Under the pieces are notes generated by a model, which was not told where the DNA came from, made no database searches, and worked only from the letters and a program-made list of their open reading frames with translations. This document shows, one piece after another, positions 16,948-25,510 of a stretch of 64,000 nt of DNA (within the stretch, counting starts at the first letter, position 1; every line of letters starts with the position of its first letter). The DNA lies in the NCBI GenBank assembly GCA_018223375.1, contig JAGTTS010000002.1, positions 310,001 to 374,000 on the forward strand, in the 5' to 3' direction. This stretch comes from Clostridiaceae bacterium Marseille-Q3526 (GTDB lineage: Bacteria; Bacillota; Clostridia; Lachnospirales; Lachnospiraceae). The position numbers were made by a program, and so were the translations under genes.

Positions 16948-17010
16948 TGCCTGCGCTTCGGTTTAACAGCTTATGTTTCATGAGGCGATATGATTTTATA
17001 AAAGTGTATA

Positions 17011-17065
17011 AAAGTGCCTGTTCTGGTTTACATAACACGATTATGTAAACCAGAACAGGCACTTT
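17011..17065. repeat. Perfect 25-bp palindrome 1 downstream of lexA
   Basis: Arms 17011-17035 and 17041-17065 are perfect reverse complements around the loop CACGA. The inner part is GGTTTACATAA-N5-TTATGTAAACC. The tail TTTCGCTTTGC is only weakly T-rich. It could act as a lexA terminator, a protein-binding site, or a recombination-like site. Confidence 0.85.
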
Positions 17066-17101
17066 CGCTTTGCTGGTCAGGATGTTTCATTTTTTTTTAA
17101 A

Positions 17102-17136
17102 ACATAGTTTACATAATAAAATTATGTAAACTATGT
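17102..17136. repeat. Perfect 15-bp palindrome 2 with the same core
   Basis: Arms 17102-17116 and 17122-17136 surround TAAAA. The core GTTTACATAA-N5-TTATGTAAAC is identical in spacing and arms to that of palindrome 1, with centres 81 bases apart. Read on the minus strand it is followed by TTTT, so it may also end the rsfS transcript. Confidence 0.85.
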
Positions 17137-17185
17137 CAAAGGTAAATATTAAACTATAAAAATGAGAATAAAAAAGGAGCTGCTG

Positions 17186-17539
17186 TTACAGCTCCTCTAC
17201 ATTCTCAATGACCTTTCCATCTCTCCAGATACGCTCTAAATCATAGAATAATCGGTCTTCTCTTGAGAAAATATGGACGATAATATCATTGTAATCCATA
17301 AGAATCCAGTTTGCAGTATTATAGCCTTCTACCTGGCGTGCTTCAAAGCCAGCCTTAAAGAGCTCTTCCTCCACATTGTCGGCCATTGCCTGTACCTGAT
17401 TTGGATTTGCTCCTCCTGCGATAATAAAGTAATCGGCTAAAACAGATACGTTCTGGATATCAATAATCTTGATGTCCTCGCCTTTTTTATCTTCCAGGGC
17501 TTTGACAGCCAGCTTTACCATTTCTTTTGATGGGTTCAT
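17186..17539 (-). CDS. rsfS: Ribosomal silencing factor RsfS
   Basis: RsfS binds ribosomal protein L14 and blocks subunit joining in stationary phase. The ATG at 17539 gives the usual 117 residues and begins eight bases after the yqeK stop, using AAGGAGAG as the ribosome site. Family blocks seen are KGEDIKIIDIQNVSVLADYFIIAGG and WILMDYNDIIVHIFSREDRLFYDLERIW. It is the last gene of the obg-yhbY-nadD-yqeK-rsfS run. Confidence 0.95.
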   Translation of the reverse strand: MNPSKEMVKLAVKALEDKKGEDIKIIDIQNVSVLADYFIIAGGANPNQVQAMADNVEEELFKAGFEARQVEGYNTANWILMDYNDIIVHIFSREDRLFYDLERIWRDGKVIENVEEL

Positions 17540-17547
17540 AGGTTTCT

Positions 17548-18153
17548 CTACTCTCCTTCTTTTTGCTCTTCCTTCTGTCTGCACATTTGCTTCTTATAAT
17601 AATGATATGCATTTTGAGTCATAATGTCTGCGTAAGTTCCGGATTCCTTCAGATAGCGGAGAGTACCCTCCATAATCTGAAACAGTGCCTGATCCAGATC
17701 CTCAAAAGCCAGACGGCGGATGGCCGGCAGATCTTTGATTTTATACCGGCGCGGCTCGATATAATCAGCAATATAGAGGATTTTGTCCAGAAGACTCATG
17801 TCAGGCTTTCCAGTTGTGTGGCAGGCAATGGCGCTGAGAATTTCCGGATCGTTTACGCCAAACTTCTCTTCTGCCATTCTGGCTCCGAGCCTGGAATGAA
17901 TAATAGACGGGGCCTGAAGCTCTCCTTCTGTCAATTCCATACCGCTGTTTCTGCAGGCAGCTATGATCGAGTTATTATCATAACATTTTGCGCAGTCGTG
18001 AAGAAGGCCGGCCAGCTCTGCCTTGTCCAGATCATAGCCATACCGCATAGCTAAAGCCATACAGGTAAACGAAACGCTCAGAGAGTGTTCATATCTTCCA
18101 GGCTTTAAGCTGGCCTTTAATTTTTCTCGAATTGAAAAAATTTCGCTGTTCAT
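17548..18153 (-). CDS. yqeK: YqeK-type HD-domain hydrolase (Ap4A hydrolase)
   Basis: The 201-residue protein has the HD-domain pattern: RYEHSLSV, LAGLLHDCAKC and IIHSRLGARMA supply the metal-binding histidines and aspartates. YqeK proteins hydrolyse diadenosine tetraphosphate to ADP symmetrically. The ATG at 18153 (after GAGGCGCAAAATT) is preferred over the one at 18174. It lies between nadD and rsfS as in most Firmicutes. Confidence 0.92.
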   Translation of the reverse strand: MNSEIFSIREKLKASLKPGRYEHSLSVSFTCMALAMRYGYDLDKAELAGLLHDCAKCYDNNSIIAACRNSGMELTEGELQAPSIIHSRLGARMAEEKFGVNDPEILSAIACHTTGKPDMSLLDKILYIADYIEPRRYKIKDLPAIRRLAFEDLDQALFQIMEGTLRYLKESGTYADIMTQNAYHYYKKQMCRQKEEQKEGE

Positions 18154-18186
18154 AATTTTGCGCCTCATTTGCATTATCTCTGTATA

Positions 18187-18807
18187 TTAGTCTGTGATGG
18201 GGCTGTAGAGCCGACGCTCTCTGATAAACTGCACCACAGGATCCGGGATATAGCGGGAGACCTGCTCTCCGTTTTGTATTTTCTGCCTCAGAAGCTGAGA
18301 CGATACGTCCATCCGCCTGGAGTGCAGCCGGCAGATTCTGGCGTCGTACTTTTTTGTCAGATATTCAATCTGACGATTGAAAGGAACATCGTCATGGCCG
18401 CAGGCGCGGTCAGCCGCCAGAATAACAGCGTTTTTCATCACAATTTCGGGATGATACCATTTTTCTATATCGAAAATAGAATCAGCTCCTACTATAAAAT
18501 AAAATTCTGTGTCAGGATAAGCCTGCTTTAACAGGAGCAGCGTATCGGCAGTATAGGTATTCCCCTCCGTTCTGCACAGCTCAAAGTCAGAACAGGCAAA
18601 AAAGGGCGTGCTTTCAACAGCCAGGCGAACCATCTCCAGGCGGTCAGCCGGAGATGTAATGTGGCGATCCTTTTTGTGGGGAGGCTGCCTGGACGGCATA
18701 TACCAGACACAGTCCAGATCATACTCCTCATAGGCCTGTTTTCCCAGCATCAGATGGCCGGAATGAATGGGATCAAAGGTTCCTCCCATAATACCGATTT
18801 TTTTCAT
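18187..18807 (-). CDS. nadD: Nicotinate-nucleotide adenylyltransferase
   Basis: NadD adenylates nicotinate mononucleotide to deamido-NAD. GIMGGTFDPIHSGHLML carries the T/HxGH nucleotidyltransferase motif; FYFIVGADSIFDIEKWY and the C-terminal RMDVSSQLLRQKI (ISSTxIR-like) follow. The 206-residue length is normal and an AAAGGAGCTGGCAGAA ribosome site precedes the ATG. Confidence 0.96.
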   Translation of the reverse strand: MKKIGIMGGTFDPIHSGHLMLGKQAYEEYDLDCVWYMPSRQPPHKKDRHITSPADRLEMVRLAVESTPFFACSDFELCRTEGNTYTADTLLLLKQAYPDTEFYFIVGADSIFDIEKWYHPEIVMKNAVILAADRACGHDDVPFNRQIEYLTKKYDARICRLHSRRMDVSSQLLRQKIQNGEQVSRYIPDPVVQFIRERRLYSPITD

Positions 18808-18838
18808 TTCTGCCAGCTCCTTTCAGATATTCTGATGC

Positions 18839-19132
18839 CTATGGCAGCACAATTTTTCTCTTCTTTTCATCCTTAGCAGGCTTGTAGAGAACGATTTTCT
18901 TTCCGATTACCTGGACTACCTGGGAATGGGTTCTCTCGGCTAATACGGCCGCGATGGAATTGCCGTCGTCCAGACAGTTTTTCAGAACGCTCAGCTTGAT
19001 GAGCTCTCTCGCCTCCAGGGCCTCTGCTACTGCAGCGGTAAGCTCCGGAGTTACGCTTGACTTTCCAATCTGGAAAATCGGATCTATTTTCATAGCAAGC
19101 CCTTTTAAATAGGCTCTCTGTTTACTTGTCAT
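18839..19132 (-). CDS. yhbY: YhbY-type CRM-domain RNA-binding protein
   Basis: This 97-residue single CRM domain protein associates with pre-50S particles in other bacteria. The first block LKGLAMKIDPIFQIGKSSVTPELTAAVAEALEARELIK and the GKKIVLYKP end are diagnostic. It sits between obg and nadD, the standard Firmicutes order. Confidence 0.95.
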   Translation of the reverse strand: MTSKQRAYLKGLAMKIDPIFQIGKSSVTPELTAAVAEALEARELIKLSVLKNCLDDGNSIAAVLAERTHSQVVQVIGKKIVLYKPAKDEKKRKIVLP

Positions 19133-19145
19133 AATTTATCCCCTG

Positions 19146-20438
19146 TTATTTGTAATAGTCAAATTCCAGGCCATACATGCGGACGGTATCGCCCTCTTCA
19201 ATTCCGGCCCTTTCAAGTTCCTCTAAAATTCCGGAATCCTTCAGGAAGCGCTGGAAGAACTGGAAGCCCTTCTCAGAATCCAGGTTGGTATAGCCCAGCA
19301 TTTTTTCGATCTTCGGTCCCTCAACCACAAAGACTCCCTCTTCGTTCTGTTCAACCGTATATGGAAGATTTTCTCCCTGATACTGGTATTCAAATTCTTT
19401 CTCAAAAATGACAGGAGTCTGATCGACGGTTTTTAAAAGCTCGTTGATATGGTAAAGGAGCTCCTTTACACCCTGTCCGCTGACTGCGGAAATCGCGAAT
19501 ACCTGAATTCCCTCCGGCTCAAATTCTGCCTTCAGGCGATCCACAGGATTTTCCTCTCCGTTTTCCGGATCAAAGTAAATCGCGTCTGTTTTATTGGCCG
19601 CGATAACCTGAGGACGTGTCAGCAGCTCAGGATTGTAAGCTCTAAGCTCCTCGTTGATAGCCCTGATATCGGCTACCGGATCGCGTCCTTCTGTGGATGC
19701 GGCGTCTACCACATGAACCAGAACTTTGGTTCTTTCAATGTGTTTTAAGAAAGCGTAGCCAAGGCCTACGCCCTGGGAAGCTCCCTCGATAAGCCCTGGA
19801 ATATCGGCCATAACAAAGCCCTGCCCCTCGCTTAAATCGACAACTCCGAGATGTGGATTCAGAGTTGTGAAATGGTAATTGGCGATTTTAGGTCTCGCAT
19901 TTGATACACGGGAAAGCAGAGTAGATTTACCAACATTTGGAAAGCCTACAAGGCCTACATCAGCGATTACCTTTAATTCCAGCTGTACCCAGAGCTCCTG
20001 AGCCGGCTGTCCCGGCTGCGCGTACTTAGGAACCTGCATGGTGGATGTGGCAAAGTGCATATTACCCAGACCGCCTTTTCCGCCCTTTAAGATTACCTCA
20101 CGTCGGTTGGAGCCGGACATATCGGCAATGACCTTTCCCGATTCAAAGTCTTTGATAACTGTTCCTTCAGGAACCTTGATAATAATATTGTCACCGTCTG
20201 CTCCGTGGCAGCGGCGCTTTCCGCCGGATTCGCCGTCCTGGGCCGCATATTTGCGGACATGGCGAAAGTCTGTCAGAGTGTTCAGTCCATCTTCTACTTC
20301 AAAAATAACGTCTCCGCCTTTTCCGCCGTCCCCACCGTCCGGACCGCCGGCAGCTACGTAGAGTTCACGTCTGAAGCTGACATGGCCGTCTCCGCCTTTT
20401 CCGGATCTGATAAATACTTTTGCGCTGTCGGCAAACAT
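19146..20438 (-). CDS. obg: Obg-family ribosome assembly GTPase
   Basis: The 430-residue protein has an N-terminal glycine-rich Obg fold (about 1-158, with GGDGHVSFRRE and GPDGGDGGKGGDV), a G domain (G1 GFPNVGKST, G3 DIPG, G4 NKTD) and the C-terminal OCT domain found in Gram-positive members. It acts in 50S maturation and stress control. It follows rpmA with a terminator between them. Confidence 0.97.
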   Translation of the reverse strand: MFADSAKVFIRSGKGGDGHVSFRRELYVAAGGPDGGDGGKGGDVIFEVEDGLNTLTDFRHVRKYAAQDGESGGKRRCHGADGDNIIIKVPEGTVIKDFESGKVIADMSGSNRREVILKGGKGGLGNMHFATSTMQVPKYAQPGQPAQELWVQLELKVIADVGLVGFPNVGKSTLLSRVSNARPKIANYHFTTLNPHLGVVDLSEGQGFVMADIPGLIEGASQGVGLGYAFLKHIERTKVLVHVVDAASTEGRDPVADIRAINEELRAYNPELLTRPQVIAANKTDAIYFDPENGEENPVDRLKAEFEPEGIQVFAISAVSGQGVKELLYHINELLKTVDQTPVIFEKEFEYQYQGENLPYTVEQNEEGVFVVEGPKIEKMLGYTNLDSEKGFQFFQRFLKDSGILEELERAGIEEGDTVRMYGLEFDYYK

Positions 20439-20483
20439 AGCAACACCTGTCCCTTTCTCTGTGATCTATCGTCTGTTTGTAAC

Positions 20484-20517
20484 CAAAAACAGCCCCATAC
20501 GATGAGGTATGGAGCTG
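20484..20517 (-). terminator. Terminator or attenuator between rpmA and obg
   Basis: Read on the minus strand, CAGCTCCATAC-CTCATC-GTATGGGGCTG is followed by TTTTTGG. obg could be read through it or have its own promoter. Confidence 0.75.
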
Positions 20518-20523
20518 CTTGAA

Positions 20524-20814
20524 TTATTCGTTAATTGCTCTTGGGTAAACAGAAACCTGCTTTTTGTCTCTGCCCTTTCTCTCAAATCTAACAACGCCGT
20601 CAACCATAGCGAATAATGTATCATCTCCACCGCGGCCTACGTTGATACCTGGATGAATCTTTGTACCACGCTGTCTGTAAAGAATGTTGCCAGCTAATAC
20701 AAACTGTCCGTCTGCTCTCTTAGCTCCCAGTCTCTTGGACTCGGAATCACGGCCGTTCTTTGTGGAACCAACACCTTTTTTGTGAGCGAATAACTGAAGG
20801 TTCATTTTAAACAT
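20524..20814 (-). CDS. rpmA: 50S ribosomal protein L27 with cleavable N-terminal extension
   Basis: L27 reaches the peptidyl transferase centre. The start MFKMNLQLFAHKKG contains the Firmicutes extension that must be removed by Prp, probably after the Phe, to expose AHKKG. The rest (STKNGRDSESKRLGAKRADG, ILYRQRGTKIHPG) is canonical. The ATG at 20814 lies eight bases after GAGGAGG; an in-frame GTG at 20817 is less likely. Confidence 0.96.
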   Translation of the reverse strand: MFKMNLQLFAHKKGVGSTKNGRDSESKRLGAKRADGQFVLAGNILYRQRGTKIHPGINVGRGGDDTLFAMVDGVVRFERKGRDKKQVSVYPRAINE

Positions 20815-20817
20815 CAC

Positions 20818-21147
20818 TTACACCTCCTCAAACCGGATTTTAATATATTGTTCTCCATAAGCTTCCGAAATATTCTGAAGTCCCAGAATAAGGGAATCCA
20901 TAAGGAGCTTCGACTCTGCGCTGACTGTCCCGGTAAAGGAAAACTCAAATGCACCGCTTTCTTCATCCATACTGCCATTAAAACCGTCTTCTGTGAATGC
21001 CTCAACAGAATTCGCCATATTTAAGGCCAATGCGGAAACGGAAGCACAAATAATATCCTTTCCGTAATCATCATATCCTGCATGTCCATGGAAAGAAATT
21101 CCACGGCAGGAACCATCAGAATCTTTAAATACGTTTACTCTGATCAT
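20818..21147 (-). CDS. prp: Ribosomal-processing cysteine protease Prp
   Basis: Prp cleaves the N-terminal extension of L27 and is essential in Firmicutes that have it. The 109-residue protein shows the catalytic His in SFHGHAGYDDYGKDI and the catalytic Cys in ICASVSALALN. It sits between rplU and rpmA, directly beside its substrate gene, and its last codons overlap the rpmA ribosome site. Confidence 0.95.
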   Translation of the reverse strand: MIRVNVFKDSDGSCRGISFHGHAGYDDYGKDIICASVSALALNMANSVEAFTEDGFNGSMDEESGAFEFSFTGTVSAESKLLMDSLILGLQNISEAYGEQYIKIRFEEV

Positions 21148-21153
21148 CTCTGA

Positions 21154-21462
21154 TTAAGCGTTGATCTTTTCAATCTTAACCTGTGTGAAGAGCTGTCTGT
21201 GACCGTTCTTCTTGTGATAGCCAGTTTTGCTCTTGTACTTGTAAACGATAACCTTTTTGCCTTTACCCTCTTTTACTACAGTTGCGGAAACTGTTGCACC
21301 GTCAACGGTTGGGCATCCGATCTTTAACTCACCGTTGTTTACGGCAAGAACCTGATCAAAGGTAACTGTCTCACCAGCACCTGCACCAAGTCTCTCAACT
21401 TTAATGATATCGCCCTCGGCTACTTTGTACTGCTTACCACCTGTTGCAATAATTGCGTACAT
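21154..21462 (-). CDS. rplU: 50S ribosomal protein L21
   Basis: The 102-residue product starts MYAIIATGGKQYKV and ends with YKSKTGYHKKNGHRQLFTQVKIEKI, both diagnostic of L21. The ATG at 21462 follows AAGAGGAGGTGCCAT; the longer open frame upstream is leader RNA. It heads the rplU-prp-rpmA unit. Confidence 0.97.
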   Translation of the reverse strand: MYAIIATGGKQYKVAEGDIIKVERLGAGAGETVTFDQVLAVNNGELKIGCPTVDGATVSATVVKEGKGKKVIVYKYKSKTGYHKKNGHRQLFTQVKIEKINA

Positions 21463-21538
21463 ATGGCACCTCCTCTTATCATTACTCGCCAGCTTCGGCG
21501 CCGGAAATCCGGACTTGTAAACCTCACTGTGCGGCATA
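21463..21538 (-). ncRNA. Probable L21 leader RNA
   Basis: The leader between promoter and rplU contains compact hairpins (GTCCGG-ATTT-CCGG, CGCCGAAGCTGGCG) and the phrase TGCCGCACAGTGAGGT, which I associate with the Firmicutes L21 leader family. It is thought to mediate feedback by L21. A covariance-model hit would settle it. Confidence 0.65.
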
Positions 21539-21545
21539 CTGTAAT

Positions 21546-21574
21546 ATAATAGCATTTTCCTCTGGACTTGTCAA
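21546..21574 (-). promoter_or_regulatory. Promoter of rplU-prp-rpmA
   Basis: On the minus strand, perfect TTGACA (21574-21569) and TATTAT (21551-21546) have a 17-base spacer. Confidence 0.85.
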
Positions 21575-21612
21575 CTGGTTTACAGAGAAAAGTTTTGAGT
21601 TTTTATAATTTT

Positions 21613-22857
21613 TTAGCATTCTTTTATCGGATATCCAGCTGCCCGTACCTGCTCTGCCAGAGGACGTTTTACCTTTTTTCTGGTAATCTCCACCAGACCC
21701 AGACGGGTCATGTCTACCAGCACCGTTTTGACCGGATCCTTAAGAAGCTCCCGCTCCAGCAGAGACATCAGCCTCAGCCTCTCTTCTTCTGTTTCCATAT
21801 CAATGAAATCTACTACAATAATGCCGGACAGATTTCGCAGCCTCAGCTGCCGGGCAGTTTCTGCGGCAGCCTCCTGGTTGATCTTAAAGATGGTTTCTGC
21901 CTGGGTCTTTTTCCCGGCATATTTGCCTGTATTGACGTCAATAACCGTCAGGGCCTCCGTTGGTTCAATGACCAGATAGCCGCCGGATTTCAGCCACACA
22001 TGTTTTCCAAGAGCCTGTTCCAGGGCAGTCTCCAGGCTGTAGAGCTTGGAAAGAGACAGCATCGGATCCTCATAGAAGGAAAGTTTTTCCAAATCCTCTG
22101 GCTGGTTTTCTTCCAGATACTGCCGGACAGCCTCATAGCAGTCCTTATCGTCAGTCACAACAGCCTCCAGCTCAGAAGTGTAGGCATCGCGGATACTGCT
22201 GATGTAGGATGGCTCAGAGGACGCCAGAAGGCTGTAACAGGTGCGGTGGGAGGCAGATGCCAGAAGCGTCTGACGTCGTCTGGCCAGAAGCTCCAGCTCC
22301 TGCAGAATCTCTTCCTCTCCCGCTTCTCTGGCATTAGTTCTTACAATCAGTCCAAATGAGAGTCCAAATGAGCCTGCCGTCTCCTTCTCCAGCAGATTCT
22401 GCATGTGCTGCTTCCAGGCCTTATCCCGTATTTTTCCAGAAAATCCAATCTGCTTTTTCCCCTGGGTTAAAACCAGATATTTTCCTGTAAAATTCAGATT
22501 TGAGGTGAGCACCGGATCCTTTGTCTTCACGGCATCCCGCTCCACCTGAACCAGAATTTCATCTCCCTGACGAAGGGGACGATGACTGTCCTGCGTTTTG
22601 GCTGCAGCGTCTGTAAACAGATGGGTTTTATTGTCTGTGAGACTGTAATAGCCAGTCAGGCCGTTTCCCAGATCAATGAAAGCAGAATTAATATTTTTTA
22701 CAATATTTTTTACCTTGCCGATATAGATATTACCCAGAATTCCTGTTTTTTCGGCCGGCTCCAGATTCAGGGAACGGCACTTTCCGTTCTCTGTCAGAGC
22801 TGTCAGAATCTGGTTTCCCCATCTGGTAATCAGAAGCTTATTTAATGGTTTCTCCAT
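21613..22857 (-). CDS. rng: Ribonuclease G/E family endoribonuclease
   Basis: The ATG at 22857 (TGGAGGAAT before it) gives 414 residues. It has an S1-like region near the N-terminus (ILGNIYIGKVKNIVKNINSAFIDLG) and the catalytic DNase I-like segment with VIDVNTGKYAGKK and IIVVDFIDM, the aspartates that bind Mg. Lacking the long C-terminal scaffold, it is of RNase G type and acts in rRNA and mRNA processing. It overlaps the upstream gene by 20 bases. Confidence 0.92.
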   Translation of the reverse strand: MEKPLNKLLITRWGNQILTALTENGKCRSLNLEPAEKTGILGNIYIGKVKNIVKNINSAFIDLGNGLTGYYSLTDNKTHLFTDAAAKTQDSHRPLRQGDEILVQVERDAVKTKDPVLTSNLNFTGKYLVLTQGKKQIGFSGKIRDKAWKQHMQNLLEKETAGSFGLSFGLIVRTNAREAGEEEILQELELLARRRQTLLASASHRTCYSLLASSEPSYISSIRDAYTSELEAVVTDDKDCYEAVRQYLEENQPEDLEKLSFYEDPMLSLSKLYSLETALEQALGKHVWLKSGGYLVIEPTEALTVIDVNTGKYAGKKTQAETIFKINQEAAAETARQLRLRNLSGIIVVDFIDMETEEERLRLMSLLERELLKDPVKTVLVDMTRLGLVEITRKKVKRPLAEQVRAAGYPIKEC

Positions 22858-23608
22858 ATTCCTCCAATGACACGAACCGACGGCAGTCTTCACTGCCCTG
22901 CTCACCGTAAACCTCTTCCCTCTGAATCTGGAAGGCAAAAGGCGGATACTCCTGGCCCATCGCTTCATAGTAAGCGCCGATTACCTGCTCCGGCCGGATA
23001 TTGACAGAGCTTCCGGCAGAGAGTTTCATAAAGATTCTGCCTGCTCCCTGACGCTCAGGGCTGTCGGAAGAATCTTCCTTCCAGGTGCTTCCCTTAAAAG
23101 GACTCTCAATCACAATTTCATAGAGATAGGGTTTTAAATCTATTTCCTTAACGCCCTTTTTTGTTTTTTTGACGATAGAAATGGAAGGCTTTTCGAGGAA
23201 ATGGGACAACCCTGTCCAGAAACCGTCCTCATCTTCCGGTTCATAGCCGTCTTTAAACCACATCGTGTAGTCAGCTGCAGCTACCAGAGACATGGCATTT
23301 TTTGCGGAGTCAGGAAGCTTTCGGTAGGAGGTGACTGTGATCCCCTCTACATTAGCTGCGTTGATCCGGCTTACCATTTCTTGGGAGGATTCTGTGCTGT
23401 TTACCTCAATATCTACATATTCACCGTTGCTGGTAAGTCCTACTCCCAGCGGAGCAGCAAAGGACATAATCTGATGCGGGCTGAAGCCCTCGCTGTAGCG
23501 GATATCTACATCAGCCCGGCGCATTACCTTCTGGAAATACCGCATAATATCCAGGTGGCCGACAAATTTGACAGCGCCCTGCTTTCGGAATTTAATTCTT
23601 ATTTTCAT
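22838..23608 (-). CDS. TIGR03936-type radical-SAM-linked protein
   Basis: This 256-residue protein starts KIRIKFRKQGAVKFVGHLDIMRYFQKVMRRA, the hallmark of the DUF2344/TIGR03936 family. It has no catalytic motif of its own. In many bacteria it is fused to, or follows, a B12-binding radical-SAM protein, and here it overlaps that gene by 17 bases. A role in RNA modification with its partner is suspected from neighbouring ribosome and RNase genes, but is unproven. Confidence 0.9.
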   Translation of the reverse strand: MKIRIKFRKQGAVKFVGHLDIMRYFQKVMRRADVDIRYSEGFSPHQIMSFAAPLGVGLTSNGEYVDIEVNSTESSQEMVSRINAANVEGITVTSYRKLPDSAKNAMSLVAAADYTMWFKDGYEPEDEDGFWTGLSHFLEKPSISIVKKTKKGVKEIDLKPYLYEIVIESPFKGSTWKEDSSDSPERQGAGRIFMKLSAGSSVNIRPEQVIGAYYEAMGQEYPPFAFQIQREEVYGEQGSEDCRRFVSLEEYGETIK

Positions 23609-25454
23609 AGCAGACGCCTCCTTTATATTTTAATGCGCCGCAGGCAGAACATTTCTGACGGCAGTTAGGTGTGACAGTTTCATGGAGAGCCTGATTCCAC
23701 TCTCTTTGTAAGAATTCCTTGGAAACACCGGCATCAATGAAATCCCATGGGAAGACTTCGTCCAGAGAACGCTCTCTGAGGGTGTAGAATTCAGGATCTA
23801 CGCCGCAGGTTTCAAAGGCTTTCATCCACACGTCGTTTTTAAAGCTTTCAGACCAGGAGTCATAGAGAGCGCCGTTTTTATAAGCTTCCTCAATGACAGC
23901 TGCTACTTTTCTGTCACCACGGGCCATAACGCCCTCTAACACAGTAACATCAGCCTCATGCCAGTTATAGCGGAGGCTCTTATGGTTCAGCATTTCTTTC
24001 ATCTTTGTGTTTACGATATGAGCCTTTTTCAGGTACTCCTCTTTGGTGAACATGGTTGCCCACTGGAAAGGAGTAAATGGCTTCGGCACAAAGAAAGAGG
24101 TACTGGAAACTACCTGAACCTTACCGAAACGCTGCTCCTTGGGAACCTTGTAATACTCTTCCGCCACTTTTTCAGCTAAGAGAGCGATTCCTTCCATATC
24201 CTCCACTGTCTCAGTGGGAAGTCCCAGCATAAAATACAGCTTGACCCGGTTCCAGCCGCCTTTAAACGCTTCGGAGGAGCCATGGAGAATATCTTCCTCT
24301 GTCAGTCCTTTGTTAATTACGTTTCTCAGCCTCTGGGAGCCGGCTTCCGGTGCAAAGGTCAGGCTGCTCTTTTTAATATCCTGTACCTTGCTCATTACAT
24401 CCAGAGAGAAGGCGTCAATACGCAGGGAAGGCAGGGAGACGTTTACACCCTTGCCGTCAAACTCGTCAATCAGGAAATTGACAAGTCCTTCCAGCTGTGT
24501 GTGATCACTGGAGCTTAAGGAGCTTAAGGAGATTTCCTCATGTCCTGTGCTCTTTAACATTTTGTAAGCCAGATCCTTTAGTGTTTCCAGACTTCTCTCA
24601 CGAACAGGACGGTAAACCATGCCAGCCTGGCAGAAACGGCAGCCGCGGATGCAGCCTCTCATAATTTCCAGCACTACTCTGTCCTGTGTTGCCTTGATGA
24701 AGGGAACGACAGGCTGTTCCGGATAGTAGGTGTCGTTCATTTCCATTACCAGCTGTTTGGAGACTGTTTCTTTTGCATGGGGATTGTTGGGAACCATCCG
24801 CTCAATGGTTCCATCTTCTTTATAAAGGACATCGTAAAAGGCAGGCACATAGATGCCTGGAATTTCCGCTGCCAGTTCTAAGAATTCTCTCCTGCTGCCG
24901 CCTTTCGCCTGATTTTCCCTGTAGCGGTCTAAAAGCTCAAAGTAAACCACCTCTCCCTCTCCCATGTAGAAAAGGTCGAAGAATTCAGCAATAGGTTCTG
25001 GATTGTAGGTGCAGGGGCCGCCTCCGATTACAATAGGATCCTCTTCTGTCCTGTCACAGGCGTGGAGAGGAATCTGAGCCAGATCCAGAAGCTGAAGCAC
25101 GTTGGTATAGCACATTTCATACTGGAGAGTGATACCTAAAAAGTCAAAGTTCTTAATGGGATCCTGAGACTCCAGGGCAAACAGCGGGATCTGTTTTTCC
25201 CGCATAATCTGATCCAGATCCATCCACGGGGAGTAGACACGCTCACAATAGACGTCCTCTCTTTTGTTAAACATATCGTAGAGAATCTGGATTCCCAGAT
25301 GGGACATACCCAGCTCGTAGACATCCGGGAAAGCCATGGCAAAGCGGATCTTTCCTGCCGGATCCTTTTTCACCATATTCACTTCCCCGCCGATGTAACG
25401 GGCAGGCTGCTGAACGCTTAAAAGTATTTCATCACTTAACGCTAATTTTCTCAT
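23592..25454 (-). CDS. B12-binding-domain radical SAM protein, TIGR03960 type
   Basis: The 620-residue protein has an N-terminal cobalamin-binding-like domain (GKIRFAMAFPDVYELGMSHLGIQILYDM) and a radical SAM core with the [4Fe-4S] ligands in GCIRGCRFCQAG (CxxxCxxC). LFDLFYMGEGE-like and FAPEAGSQRLRNVINKG blocks are family features. The reaction is not established. The C-terminus ends in a small cysteine cluster (CRQKCSACGALKYKGGVCYE) that could bind another metal. Confidence 0.9.
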   Translation of the reverse strand: MRKLALSDEILLSVQQPARYIGGEVNMVKKDPAGKIRFAMAFPDVYELGMSHLGIQILYDMFNKREDVYCERVYSPWMDLDQIMREKQIPLFALESQDPIKNFDFLGITLQYEMCYTNVLQLLDLAQIPLHACDRTEEDPIVIGGGPCTYNPEPIAEFFDLFYMGEGEVVYFELLDRYRENQAKGGSRREFLELAAEIPGIYVPAFYDVLYKEDGTIERMVPNNPHAKETVSKQLVMEMNDTYYPEQPVVPFIKATQDRVVLEIMRGCIRGCRFCQAGMVYRPVRERSLETLKDLAYKMLKSTGHEEISLSSLSSSDHTQLEGLVNFLIDEFDGKGVNVSLPSLRIDAFSLDVMSKVQDIKKSSLTFAPEAGSQRLRNVINKGLTEEDILHGSSEAFKGGWNRVKLYFMLGLPTETVEDMEGIALLAEKVAEEYYKVPKEQRFGKVQVVSSTSFFVPKPFTPFQWATMFTKEEYLKKAHIVNTKMKEMLNHKSLRYNWHEADVTVLEGVMARGDRKVAAVIEEAYKNGALYDSWSESFKNDVWMKAFETCGVDPEFYTLRERSLDEVFPWDFIDAGVSKEFLQREWNQALHETVTPNCRQKCSACGALKYKGGVCYENKN

Positions 25455-25510
25455 AAACTTTTATTTTACCTGCATTTCTAAATTGATTTTTATATGGATA
25501 ATACCGAATC

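Noticed and set aside
17011..17065. Palindrome 1 as a BirA operator
   Set aside because: BirA sites have the arms in the opposite order (TTGTAAACC...GGTTTACAA) with a longer spacer, and no biotin gene is near.
21568..22359. A 263-codon plus-strand open frame
   Set aside because: It lies entirely opposite rng, whose catalytic motifs are clear, and has no ribosome site or recognisable domain.
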